A DNA stretch of 64,000 nucleotides. Origin: Caldalkalibacillus salinus (lineage in GTDB: Bacteria > Bacillota > Bacilli > Caldalkalibacillales > JCM-10596). The stretch lies in contig NZ_JAERVL010000017.1 of NCBI RefSeq assembly GCF_016745835.1, forward strand, positions 1 through 64,000. Reading direction: 5' to 3'. The notes under the pieces were generated by a model, which saw nothing but the letters and a program-made list of their open reading frames with translations, was not told the DNA's origin and did no database searches. The position numbers and the translations under genes were made by a program. Shown here in pieces: positions 33,551 through 42,600 of this stretch; position 1 is the stretch's first letter, and the number at the start of each line of letters is the position of its first letter.

Positions 33551-34287
33551 CCTGTGCTCACCTCTTCCGCTTGACGGTTCGGTTTGTGTCCCGTCGTTTG
33601 GACACTTTTTTCACTCGTTCTCATCATGATTATTCCCATCCATATAAACCAAATGGGACCAAAAACCATGCCCCCAAGCCCTGAAGCGATCCCGCTTAGC
33701 ATCGGGTTGTTTGCTCCAATCAAGCCGATAAATAAACATACGGCCCCGAGTAAGCCTATAACATTAAACACTTTTGAAAATTGCTTATCGTTAAAACTGA
33801 CAATGTTAAGTGTCAGTAACCATAAACCAACGGCACCCATGGTGAGGTAGCCAAACGGATCTAATAGAAGCCAAGGGTCGACCGTGGGGATAATGTCTTG
33901 AAACAGCGGGTCACCGTTCACATACACGTCCGCCATCATAGGCTTAATATTCATCGCTCTCAGGTTCGCTACAATCGTGACAGCAAATCCGATCAGAGCT
34001 AAACCACTTACCCAGTTAATAAGGGCTTCATTGTATTGTTTGAAACAGTTTGAAATCATCGGGACGGCACCGATAGCAAATATACCGGTCAAAGCCCAAG
34101 AAAGAAAATATAAGGAGCGCATCGTTGAGTCTTGGTGCAGTGCTTGGAGATGTTCCGCTACCGTACCTGTGATCAATACACTCGGTTGTAAGGCAAAGGT
34201 TAACCCAACTAAGAGATAAGATAGACCTACCAAAATAGCGAACAGTCCCCCCGTTTTTGTCACCTTGTCTTGTCGTGTTTGCTTCAA
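33547..34287 (-). CDS. Six-span membrane protein of unknown function in the type II set
   Basis: 246 residues with about six membrane segments (~12-34, 58-80, 88-108, 138-162, 172-195, 200-222) and a polar C-terminal tail. No transporter or enzyme signature is recognised. The second loop is extracellular with 'VYVNGDPLFQDIIPTVDPWL'. The TTG start has GAGGAGGAATGAC upstream. It lies 3 bases after the dehydratase gene and overlaps the FAAL gene by 4 bases, so it is a coupled member of the acyl-chain set, possibly anchoring the enzymes at the membrane. That role is inference from position only. Confidence 0.75.
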   Translation of the reverse strand: MKQTRQDKVTKTGGLFAILVGLSYLLVGLTFALQPSVLITGTVAEHLQALHQDSTMRSLYFLSWALTGIFAIGAVPMISNCFKQYNEALINWVSGLALIGFAVTIVANLRAMNIKPMMADVYVNGDPLFQDIIPTVDPWLLLDPFGYLTMGAVGLWLLTLNIVSFNDKQFSKVFNVIGLLGAVCLFIGLIGANNPMLSGIASGLGGMVFGPIWFIWMGIIMMRTSEKSVQTTGHKPNRQAEEVSTG

Positions 34288-34290
34288 TTG

Positions 34291-34722
34291 TCATTCCTCC
34301 TCAGCATGATTTTGAGTCGAAAAGCTTAATTCACCCTTTGCCACGACCTTCTCTTGTACACACGCTTCTGCTTCGACAATGGCGCCGATCCGACTCACTT
34401 TTTTCGCGTTTACTCTTAAAATAAGTTGGTCACCAGGTACAACCGGATGTTTGAATCTCATTTTCGTTGAAGATAACAAGTATAGGGTTTGGTCATTTTT
34501 CTGCTGGTAAAAAAGTAATATAGAAGATTGCGCCAGGGCCTCAGTGATGAGGACACCCGGGAAAATGGCACGCTCTGGGAAATGCCCCTGAAACACCGTC
34601 TCATTTCCCGTTACATTCTTCAGACAGGTGATGCTTTCATTCGGCTGTATCTCTAACACTTTGTCCACCATGATGAAGGGGTTTTGTTGGGGTAATATAG
34701 CCCTCACTTGTTCAAAATCCAT
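34291..34722 (-). CDS. FabZ-type 3-hydroxyacyl-ACP dehydratase
   Basis: 143 residues with a single hot-dog fold. 'LPQQNPFIMVDKVLEI' and 'FQGHFPERAIFPGVLITEALAQ' (about residues 44-65) match FabZ closely, with the catalytic pair His47 and Glu61. It should dehydrate the 3-hydroxyacyl-ACP left by the ketoreductase of the same operon, giving a trans-2-enoyl chain. No enoyl reductase gene is present in the visible set, so successive cycles would leave conjugated double bonds. It directly follows the KS-like partner gene with no spacer and has AAGGAGGGTGAG upstream. Confidence 0.93.
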   Translation of the reverse strand: MDFEQVRAILPQQNPFIMVDKVLEIQPNESITCLKNVTGNETVFQGHFPERAIFPGVLITEALAQSSILLFYQQKNDQTLYLLSSTKMRFKHPVVPGDQLILRVNAKKVSRIGAIVEAEACVQEKVVAKGELSFSTQNHAEEE

Positions 34723-35805
34723 CTACTCACCCTCCTTATGGAAGAGTAGACTTCGGTAATGACCAAACCAATCATAGTTAAAAATTAGGCCATGTCCTTC
34801 CTCCGTTTGATGTAATGCGGTCAGTAGCTGTAATATCCCACAGGCGCCATAAAGCTCTCCACCAAACCTTTCAAAGTGATTGATCACAAGAGGCCCCGTG
34901 CCGAGATGATTCAGAATAAATGCCTTTTCTTCTTCACCAGAACGGTGCAGTTGTGAATCTGCGATACACACACTCTTGATGGTAGAGATGTCGCTTGAAT
35001 GTGCTTGCTGTGATGAGTTTGATGAGTAGACATCCTGGGTTGCAGCCACCTCGTGCACAGGAGAAAATAACGTGTCCATCAAATGCTGATAGCCACTAAC
35101 AGATACCTGCTCCGTTTGTTCTCTTAGGGCGTTTGGATCAAAGTAGGAAGCGAATCCTGATAACGTCCCGTAGATGGTCGCGCCTCTCTGCAAGGCGTGT
35201 GTCTTAGACTCTAAGATGACAACGGCTGCGCCTTGGTTAATGAGATCCGTTTCATGTTGCTTGATACGTCCGCTTTGGATATGCCAATTGAGGTATTCTT
35301 CTGATTTTTCTTCTACGCCAGCGACAATACACACATCCACCTCGTCTCGAGCAATCGCTTGGTAGGCGTACTCTAGTGCATCATGCCCCCCTACCCGGCC
35401 TGAGGTCACCGTTGTATTAAAACCGCTAAAACGATGGAAAATACCTAGTCTTGAAGCGGGTGCGTTCAGCAGTAGATTAGGTCCCTGCATCGGGCTGACA
35501 TCATTGACCCCTTCCACTAAAGAGGTCATATCAAAATCGGTGACATATGAAATGGAAGCCATGTTCGTGGCTAGCACGACACCCCCGCGCTCAGGTTCAA
35601 CTTCCTCTAATTCGGCATGTGCCTTAGCCATAACGGAAGCGGTTAAACTCATCTTGGTCGACTCAGTGAGGTATTTCAGTCCACGCGTACCTATGAAATC
35701 AGCATAAGAGATGTCTCCTACTTTTTTGATGGGGTAACATTCGTCCATCGTGTGGCGGTATGTGTCTAATAGGATGGCGCCACCAGTGATCACAACTTCG
35801 TTCAT
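34723..35805 (-). CDS. KS-like partner without catalytic residues (chain-length-factor-like)
   Basis: 360 residues, about 55 shorter than the KS encoded just upstream, but of the same thiolase fold. The active-site stretch reads TVTSGRVGG where the KS has PTACAAGN, so Gly136 replaces the cysteine. The HGTGT and K-x-x-x-GH motifs are absent. Loss of Cys and both histidines, and pairing with an active KS by a 4-base overlap, is the hallmark of chain-length factors (KS-beta) in type II polyketide and aryl-polyene systems. It should form a heterodimer with the KS and set chain length. A plain pseudo-ketosynthase is the alternative. Confidence 0.82.
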   Translation of the reverse strand: MNEVVITGGAILLDTYRHTMDECYPIKKVGDISYADFIGTRGLKYLTESTKMSLTASVMAKAHAELEEVEPERGGVVLATNMASISYVTDFDMTSLVEGVNDVSPMQGPNLLLNAPASRLGIFHRFSGFNTTVTSGRVGGHDALEYAYQAIARDEVDVCIVAGVEEKSEEYLNWHIQSGRIKQHETDLINQGAAVVILESKTHALQRGATIYGTLSGFASYFDPNALREQTEQVSVSGYQHLMDTLFSPVHEVAATQDVYSSNSSQQAHSSDISTIKSVCIADSQLHRSGEEEKAFILNHLGTGPLVINHFERFGGELYGACGILQLLTALHQTEEGHGLIFNYDWFGHYRSLLFHKEGE

Positions 35806-37052
35806 GATGCCTCCTCCTTACTTCCAACACACGGTTTTTTTAAGATGAGTGAGCTTATGTTCCCTCCGAAAGCAAACGAATTACTAAGCACAAAGTCTAC
35901 AGCTCGATCGGTAGGCCGATTGACCACGTTAAGGTTGATCTCAGGGTCCAGGGTTTCTAGATTTTGATTCACCGGGAGTTTAGATTCATGAATGGCTAAC
36001 ACTGACGCCACGGCCTCAATGGCCCCAGCCGCTCCCATGGTGTGTCCCATCAGTGATTTAATAGAGCTGACAGGGATCTCATGCACGTGATGTTGAAATA
36101 CTTTTTGTAGTCCTTTGAACTCCGTCGTGTCGTTCGCTTTGGTCCCTGTGCCGTGGGCGCTAATGTAATCGATATCTGTTGCGTTCAAACCACTGTTTTC
36201 TAACGCTTTGTTCATAGCGATCACGGCCCCGTATCCTTCAGGATGAGGAGACGTGATATGATGCGCATCACAGCTATTGGCGTATCCTGCGATTTCAGCA
36301 TAGATGGTGGCCCCTCTTTGCACTGCAAGATCATAGCGCTCTAGGAGTAACACAGCGGCACCCTCGGCGACCATCATCCCTTTACGATGTTGATCAAAAG
36401 GGCGACACCAGTCAGGCGAAATGGCACCTAGGCGGGCAAACATGGTAAAGCATGCCCGTGATAAGGCGTCAGCTCCCCCGCAAAGCATATAGTCTGCCTT
36501 GCCCAGTTTGATCTGATCTGAAGCATAGCCGATCGCATAATTACCAGCCGCACAGGCCGTCGGTATGACCATATTCGGACCTCTAAAGTCGTTCTCAGCT
36601 GCAACGGTAGCCGTAATCGTCTGTGCAGGATAGTAATGATAGTTTTGATCATATGTCACGTGTGCCGTATCTCCCCCTTGAGCCAATCGTGTATCATGAC
36701 GTTTTTCTATCGTTTGTTGGTTACCCATGGTGGTTCCGATCGCGACACCCGTACGTGTAGCAGGCAGCTCATTTGCGTCGATGTTAGCATGCTCTAAGGC
36801 CATGCGCGTCGCCCCTACCGCAAACTGTGTAGTGCGATCAAATCGTTCTGGAGGTAGATGCTTGAAAGCTTGCTCTGGGTTATACCCTTTGACTTCCCCT
36901 CCATTTTTCACGCTATAAGGTGACGTATCGAATCCCGTAATGGGCCCTGTTCCCACTTTGCCTTGAAATATGCCTTCTGCAAAAGGTTCAACGTGACAAG
37001 CGATGGGGGTGATGACCCCCATACCCGTCACAGCCACTCGTGTATGCCCCAT
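35802..37052 (-). CDS. FabF-like ketosynthase (KS-alpha of type II set)
   Basis: 416 residues, full FabF length, with catalytic Cys167 (PTACAAGN), His300 (SAHGTGT) and Lys332/His337 (KSLMGH). It condenses malonyl-ACP with the growing chain. It sits between the discrete ACP gene (2 bases upstream) and the KS-like partner (4-base overlap), an arrangement of KS/CLF pairs. The host's housekeeping FabF is expected elsewhere with FabH, so this copy belongs to the pathway. The ATG follows the ACP stop closely, with a GGAGCGGG-type site inside the ACP gene end. Confidence 0.92.
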   Translation of the reverse strand: MGHTRVAVTGMGVITPIACHVEPFAEGIFQGKVGTGPITGFDTSPYSVKNGGEVKGYNPEQAFKHLPPERFDRTTQFAVGATRMALEHANIDANELPATRTGVAIGTTMGNQQTIEKRHDTRLAQGGDTAHVTYDQNYHYYPAQTITATVAAENDFRGPNMVIPTACAAGNYAIGYASDQIKLGKADYMLCGGADALSRACFTMFARLGAISPDWCRPFDQHRKGMMVAEGAAVLLLERYDLAVQRGATIYAEIAGYANSCDAHHITSPHPEGYGAVIAMNKALENSGLNATDIDYISAHGTGTKANDTTEFKGLQKVFQHHVHEIPVSSIKSLMGHTMGAAGAIEAVASVLAIHESKLPVNQNLETLDPEINLNVVNRPTDRAVDFVLSNSFAFGGNISSLILKKPCVGSKEEAS

Positions 37053-37054
37053 AA

Positions 37055-37291
37055 CTAAACCCGCTCCGTTGAAAGTTCTTCAACAATTTGCACGACATCG
37101 GCAAACGTCTGGAACTTGGGATAATACTCTTCCGGAATGGTCATCTTAAACTCTTTCTCAATACTTGCGACAAGCTCTAACACCATCATAGAGTCGACAC
37201 CGTAGTCCTCCCCAAAACGTGAATGATCCTCAAAGTCGTCGATCTCGATGACCTCCGCTACGATATCTCTCAAAATTGCTTTCTTCTCCAT
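37055..37291 (-). CDS. Discrete acyl carrier protein
   Basis: 78 residues, acidic and helical, with phosphopantetheine site Ser34 in 'YGVDSMMVLEL', the DSM variant common in secondary-metabolite ACPs. It carries the chain for the KS, partner, ketoreductase and dehydratase of this operon and may be the acceptor of the FAAL. The second ATG (37291) is preferred, with GGGAGGG 7 bases upstream; the first (37297) is one base from it. A 251-base gap with a promoter candidate lies between it and the ketoreductase gene. Confidence 0.92.
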   Translation of the reverse strand: MEKKAILRDIVAEVIEIDDFEDHSRFGEDYGVDSMMVLELVASIEKEFKMTIPEEYYPKFQTFADVVQIVEELSTERV

Positions 37292-37328
37292 GTTCATGCC
37301 CTCCCCTAGAATTCTTAATTTCTAAAAA

Positions 37329-37357
37329 TCTATATTGGTCAGTTGATCGTGGTGCAA
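37329..37357 (-). promoter_or_regulatory. Internal promoter candidate for the ACP-KS-partner operon
   Basis: On the minus strand TTGCAC (37357-37352), 17 bases, TATAGA (37334-37329) lie about 40 bases before the ACP start. The 251-base gap is the longest inside the biosynthetic operon. It also holds repeated CTTAC-A-rich units on the minus strand and an AAGACTT/AAGTCTT inverted repeat (within 37409-37442). Independent control of the acyl-chain genes is plausible. Confidence 0.45.
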
Positions 37358-37542
37358 ACTTCAATACCAAAGTTCAAAACGTCAACATTTAAAGATTTTT
37401 GCTACGGTAAGACTTGTTCGTAAGGTTTTTTGTAAGTCTTTTTTGTATGGTTTGTTGTAAGTTTTTTTCAGTAACTTTGTTCGCCTGTTGTACAAATCTA
37501 TCTCGTACACGGGATGGTTTTATTTCTTGGTCACGACGAGCA

Positions 37543-38286
37543 TCATGCCGTGAGACCGCCATCTACCGTGATCACTTGTCCCGTGATATATCGCGATTGC
37601 TCAGATAGCAGGAAGTGCACAAGATGAGCGACATCCTCTACTTCTCCCACATAGCCCACCGGGATGGACTCAAATAAAGTATCCCTTTTACGCTCGGGCA
37701 TATTCTGAACCATCTCCGTATTGATATAGCCTGGCGCTACAGCATTGACATTAATCCCATATCTGGCCACTTCGGTTGCGAGGCTTTTCGTAAAACCGAT
37801 GATACCCGACTTGGAAGCACTGTAATTTGTCTGCCCTGGGGTACCGACTAAGCCTGCAACGGAAGAAATGTTGACAATATTCCCTTTCTTTTTTTTCAAG
37901 AAGTGCGTGATCACAGAACGTGTGACGTTGTACATCCCCGTGAGGTTTGTATCTATCACCGTTCGCCAATGCTCCTCGTCCATCATAAACAGGGAGCGAT
38001 CCTTGACCAAACCGGAGTTATTCACTAGACCGTCTATAGGGCCTTGCTCCTCTATGATACGTTGAACGGTCTCCTTGGCCTGTTGATAGTCTCGGATGTC
38101 ACACTGATAGGCGTGCAATGTGGTAGATGAATCGGAGAACGTATGAATGAGTTCTTCAGCCGCCTTTTGACTGCGATTGTATATAAAGCTCACTTGGTAG
38201 CCTTTTTGGACGAGGTGTGTGACCATGCCTCGCCCTATTCCACGCGAACCTCCGGTCACTAAAATATGCGCTTGTTCATGACTCAT
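37543..38286 (-). CDS. FabG-type 3-ketoacyl-ACP reductase
   Basis: 247 residues of the short-chain dehydrogenase family. It has cofactor motif TGGSRGIG (11-18), 'VNNSG' (usually NNAG), and catalytic Ser142, Tyr155 and Lys159 (YSASK). The C-terminal 'VDGG' is FabG-like. It should reduce 3-ketoacyl-ACP in the type II set using NADPH. The ATG overlaps the MFS stop by 4 bases with AAGGAAAGGAAG upstream, tying the discrete enzymes to the modular genes in one transcription unit. Confidence 0.93.
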   Translation of the reverse strand: MSHEQAHILVTGGSRGIGRGMVTHLVQKGYQVSFIYNRSQKAAEELIHTFSDSSTTLHAYQCDIRDYQQAKETVQRIIEEQGPIDGLVNNSGLVKDRSLFMMDEEHWRTVIDTNLTGMYNVTRSVITHFLKKKKGNIVNISSVAGLVGTPGQTNYSASKSGIIGFTKSLATEVARYGINVNAVAPGYINTEMVQNMPERKRDTLFESIPVGYVGEVEDVAHLVHFLLSEQSRYITGQVITVDGGLTA

Positions 38287-39653
38287 ACGGACACTTCCTT
38301 TCCTTGTTGTACATCGTTTTCCGCTAACTCTTCTGCTTCTAATGTCTTGAGCGTGTGGCTGAATAAGCCGATAATGGATAAGCCCATGCTAAACAATCCG
38401 ATGGTGCTAAATAAGAAGATATAACTGTGCCCCGTACCGACGCCCACAATAGGGCCTAGATAAGGCGCTAAAACACCCGAGGCGTGTAGCATCGGTTCCA
38501 CCCAGTCCCCTATCAGGCCAGCCAAGATGAACGATAAAGGAAGGACACCAAGGACAGAAGCCCTACGAAGGGAAAACACGCGCCCCTGGTATGCCGCGGG
38601 TACTCTCCTTTGCCATATGGCCAGGTTACAGCCCAGAATAAAAGGAATGGTTAAAAAGTACAAAAACGCACCGATGGTAAAAATGATCAGGGAATCGATC
38701 AGGGCTGCCAGTGTAATAATGAAGCCACCTAGGAAGGTGAATATCAGGACCCCTTTGACCTTGTTCTTAGGTCCTCCCCAAATCCCCATCGCGATACTAC
38801 CTACCATCATTCCCACACCACCAGAGGTCATCACGGTCCCTAACGCCGTCGCTTTATCTATTGCAGTTGAACTTATTTCGGCCAGCGTAAAGACGAGAGG
38901 CTGCACCCAAACATGGACAAATCCGATCAAGAAGTTACTGATAACAAAGAAGATTAAGAGACTCTTTAATCCCTTGTCACTCTGGAAAAAGCGATAGCCT
39001 TCCACGGTTTGCTGCCAGAAAGAGAGCGTCTCTTGCCCTTGTTCTTTCTCTACATGCCCCGGTATGCGAATAAAAAACAGTGTGCCTATTCCGATCATGA
39101 AACACAGTAAGTCGATCATCATAATGCCGTGTATTGAAATGACAGAAAACAGCGTACCCGCAATTAAGGGTGAAACCACGCGATGTAAAGATTCTCCCAT
39201 CTGCGAAAAGCCATTCGCCTTACCGTAATCCGCTTTGTCCACGAGGAGGGTGATACACGCTTGAAAGGCTGGTATCTGGAACGCAGCGGCAATAGATTTA
39301 ATACCCGCTGCGAGATAGATATGCCAGACCTGTAAATACCCCGTCAGGACCATGATGAGGGTAAATAGTGTGGCCAGCGCAGCGATCATGTTACTTAATA
39401 CGAGGATGGTCTTCTTGCTATGGCGATCGATGAAGGTGCCGGCAAAAGGCGCCACGATCATCCCCGGAAAATAGACAAAGAAGAAAATCAGTGAAAATAT
39501 AAGTAAGCTAGATTCACCCATGAATACATCTTCTAACACGTAGAATGCGAGGGCGAAATCCGTTAGCCCTGACCCCACAAGTGATATCGTTTGACTGAAT
39601 ACAACCAGAAGGAATATTTTAAAACCGTTGTGTTGTTGTATCTGTTTAACCAT
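38283..39653 (-). CDS. MFS exporter
   Basis: 456 residues with 12 membrane segments and the MFS motif A variant 'GTFIDRHSKKTIL' after segment 2. The overall pattern is that of MFS_3/EntS-like exporters found in siderophore and peptide clusters. It has a long loop between segments 6 and 7. The ATG shares a base with the stop of the final NRPS gene (TAATG) and has AGGAGTG upstream, so it is coupled. A second exporter (RND) ends the operon. One may move an intermediate or the product, the other may confer resistance. Confidence 0.9.
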   Translation of the reverse strand: MVKQIQQHNGFKIFLLVVFSQTISLVGSGLTDFALAFYVLEDVFMGESSLLIFSLIFFFVYFPGMIVAPFAGTFIDRHSKKTILVLSNMIAALATLFTLIMVLTGYLQVWHIYLAAGIKSIAAAFQIPAFQACITLLVDKADYGKANGFSQMGESLHRVVSPLIAGTLFSVISIHGIMMIDLLCFMIGIGTLFFIRIPGHVEKEQGQETLSFWQQTVEGYRFFQSDKGLKSLLIFFVISNFLIGFVHVWVQPLVFTLAEISSTAIDKATALGTVMTSGGVGMMVGSIAMGIWGGPKNKVKGVLIFTFLGGFIITLAALIDSLIIFTIGAFLYFLTIPFILGCNLAIWQRRVPAAYQGRVFSLRRASVLGVLPLSFILAGLIGDWVEPMLHASGVLAPYLGPIVGVGTGHSYIFLFSTIGLFSMGLSIIGLFSHTLKTLEAEELAENDVQQGKEVSV

Positions 39654-42600
39654 TATTCACTCCTATCTACAGCAGCCGAAGCTTGAACTGATTGAGGAAC
39701 TGCAAGATAACCGATATCGATAAAATATTGAATCACGGATTGGATCATCTCTTGAGTGATAGAAACAGACCCAAACCCTGCTATCTGCTCTTGCACGTGT
39801 CGGTTGTCGAAAACGATTTTCGATCCTTGGAAGATACCGTCTGCAATCAACTGCGCTAATGGCTGAGCTGTATTCTCTTGTGTAGATAATGCGTGCACCC
39901 ATTCATCGAAAGGCACTTTGTTAAGATCATCGAAGGTTTCAGCAATAGCGGACGTCATAAACTGTAAATCGATAGGCTGTGTGTTAAATAAATGATACTG
40001 ACGGTTTAACGGGCCGCTTTTAAAAAGGGTGATGAGAGCGTGAGATAAATCGTCTACCGGTGTCATCTCAATATCTATATGTGCATCTGGGTATTGCTTA
40101 ATGTCGATGCATCCCTTTATCATGGACCAAATAAAGTCATGCGTTTGACAAGCGCCAGATCGGCTGTGCCCAGAGATTCTACCTAAGCGATACACATTGA
40201 CGGGTACCCCTCTTTCCTGCGCGATGGCAAGCACGTTTTCGGCAACCCACTTCGTCTGCGTATAGCCCATCCTTAAACCCTGTGGTGAGGGTAAAGGTGT
40301 GTTTTCCTCAACGTGTATGACGTCCTGTTCATCAGAAGTAGGAGGAAAAACATATAGCGTTGAGACGAAGTGTATGGGTTTGGTGTGGTGGTCACAGGCG
40401 AGACGAATGATCTCTTTGGTGCCATCGACATTGGGCGCTTTCAGCGATTCATACGGATAAATGAAATTGACGTGTGCGCCGTTATGGATGATAGCATCCA
40501 GTTCATGAGCTAAAGTGCGATACATACCAGGTTCTAAACCTAGAGATGGCTGACTTAAATCACCAAGCACGACTTTCACTCTGCCCTGAAGTTGCGCGTG
40601 TATGTCTTGATCTAGGAGTCGGTAGCAGCTCAGATTATCCATCAGTCTATCTAAGCCCTCTCGTTCGCTGTTCGCTCTCACCAAACAGTAGATATCATGC
40701 ACCGTTTCCGATAGTAAGTCTCTTAATAGGAAAGCGCCAAAAAACCCGGTGGCCCCCGTTAGTAGGACTTGATTACACTCGTGCATGTCCGCTATAGGAT
40801 GACTGTGATTCGGTTTAATTTCAGGTGCGAGAGTCACATCCTGCTCTATGTTCGGTTGCTGTAGTTGAATCCTATTTCGTTCATCGGCAGTTGACTGACC
40901 GTCTAAGATGTCTTGAATCACGTCTGCCATCCCCTGTACGGTCGGTTTTTCAAATAGGGCACGCAGAGGAAGGTCGACATCAAAATCCTCCCGCACACGA
41001 TGGATCAACTGTGTCGCCAGTAGTGAATGTCCCCCTATCTGGAAGAAATGATCCTTCAGCCCAACATCTCTTGTTCCAAGGACACGGCGCCATATTTCAA
41101 GCAGCCGGCTCTGCACCTCTGTTTGTGGCACAAGATCATCTTTTTGTCCTTGTGGCCTTACAGTGACAGGGATAGGCAAGGCTTTGAGGTCCGCTTTGCC
41201 GTTCGTTGTTAACGGTATGTGATCGATGATGACAAAATCATGGGGTACCATGTACTGAGGGAGTCTTTCTTCTAGTTCTTCTTTTGCTTTGGCACTAACA
41301 TACTGGGCAAACCTGACCTTTAGTGGTTCAGTGGTTCTGGGCCTTACGTATTGAGATGTTCCGTCATTGGCTCTATCCTCTGTTAATTGTGAGAGAGGTT
41401 GCCCTTGATTGCGACGGTAAGGGTCTAGCTTCGTACGTGGACATGTCTTACTGTATAAAAGACAATCAAACCGATCAGGTGCTTCCTCATTGATATTAAA
41501 ATCAAGCTGATAATCATGTGATTGCGCTAAACGGAATAGGTGTTCCAGTTCCAATGGAATATCTTCTTGCCCTTTTTCATGGGTAAGGTCAAGCCAGTCC
41601 TTCAACTCTTGTACAGTGTCTAACGCCTTAGCGTGCCCGCTCTCTACATCCTTACAGTGTTGCAGTGCCCATGCTTCTTGTAAGACGCGTGTGTTGATCA
41701 TATCTCGGATGAGGATCGCCTCTTCTCCTGCCAATAGAGCGGATTCAATATCGGCTAAACACGGGACTTTCCCTAGACGCTCATTCAAATCTGTCACAGC
41801 GGTGCTCACTTGATCCTTAATAAAAGCTGGGTCTTTTTCTCCTCCTTCTTCTGCCCCTTCCGTTGTTTCTTTTACACTGGAAACATGTAGAATGACATCG
41901 TATCGAAATTTGGTCAGTTCGTTATCTGCCCCCCCTTCCTTTGGTATAAAGGTCACATGAGTCACTTGTGGGCATTTATTTTTCCAATCATTAAAGTACG
42001 CTTGATTGATGACAAGCTCTGTCTCCTGCTTCATCCGCGCTTGAACCCGACGATACATGTCTTCAGGTTTGTCCGTTGGGTCAGATTGGACTAACTCTAA
42101 GGACATGTAAAAATGAGCAAGCCACTCGTAGCTTCTGACATCACCTATAAAGATAGTGCCGCCATCCTCTAACATCCCGATCGCATTTTCTAATACTTGA
42201 TCCAAATATTCACGACTTGGAAAGTATTGCACGATGGAGTTCAGGATGATGGTGTCGATCCCTTTCCCGTCTTGCATGTGCTTTTGGACATGACCACATT
42301 CATGAGCGGGTCGGTGAAACAGAGCAATATGTTCTGTATCCGTGTTGAGTTGCGGCAGTTGCTGCTTGGTGTATGCGATGGACTGTTGAGATATATCGGT
42401 CCCGATATACGCGTGACAGTGTGGTGCAACGCGGTACAGGATCATGCCCGTTCCAATCCCAATCTCTAATACATGGCTCGGGTTAAGGGCTAGTATGCGT
42501 TCAACGGTGGAATCTAACCACCCTCTCATCTCTTCAGCCGGTATAGGTTCATGGGTATAGGTGCTGTTCCAGCCAATAATATTAAAAGTCGGGTCAGTGG

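Noticed and set aside
37409-37442. Plus-strand terminator (AAGACTT/AAGTCTT followed by T-run) in the ACP-FabG gap
   Set aside because: No plus-strand gene lies upstream to be terminated, and the loop is long. On the coding (minus) strand it lacks a U-run.
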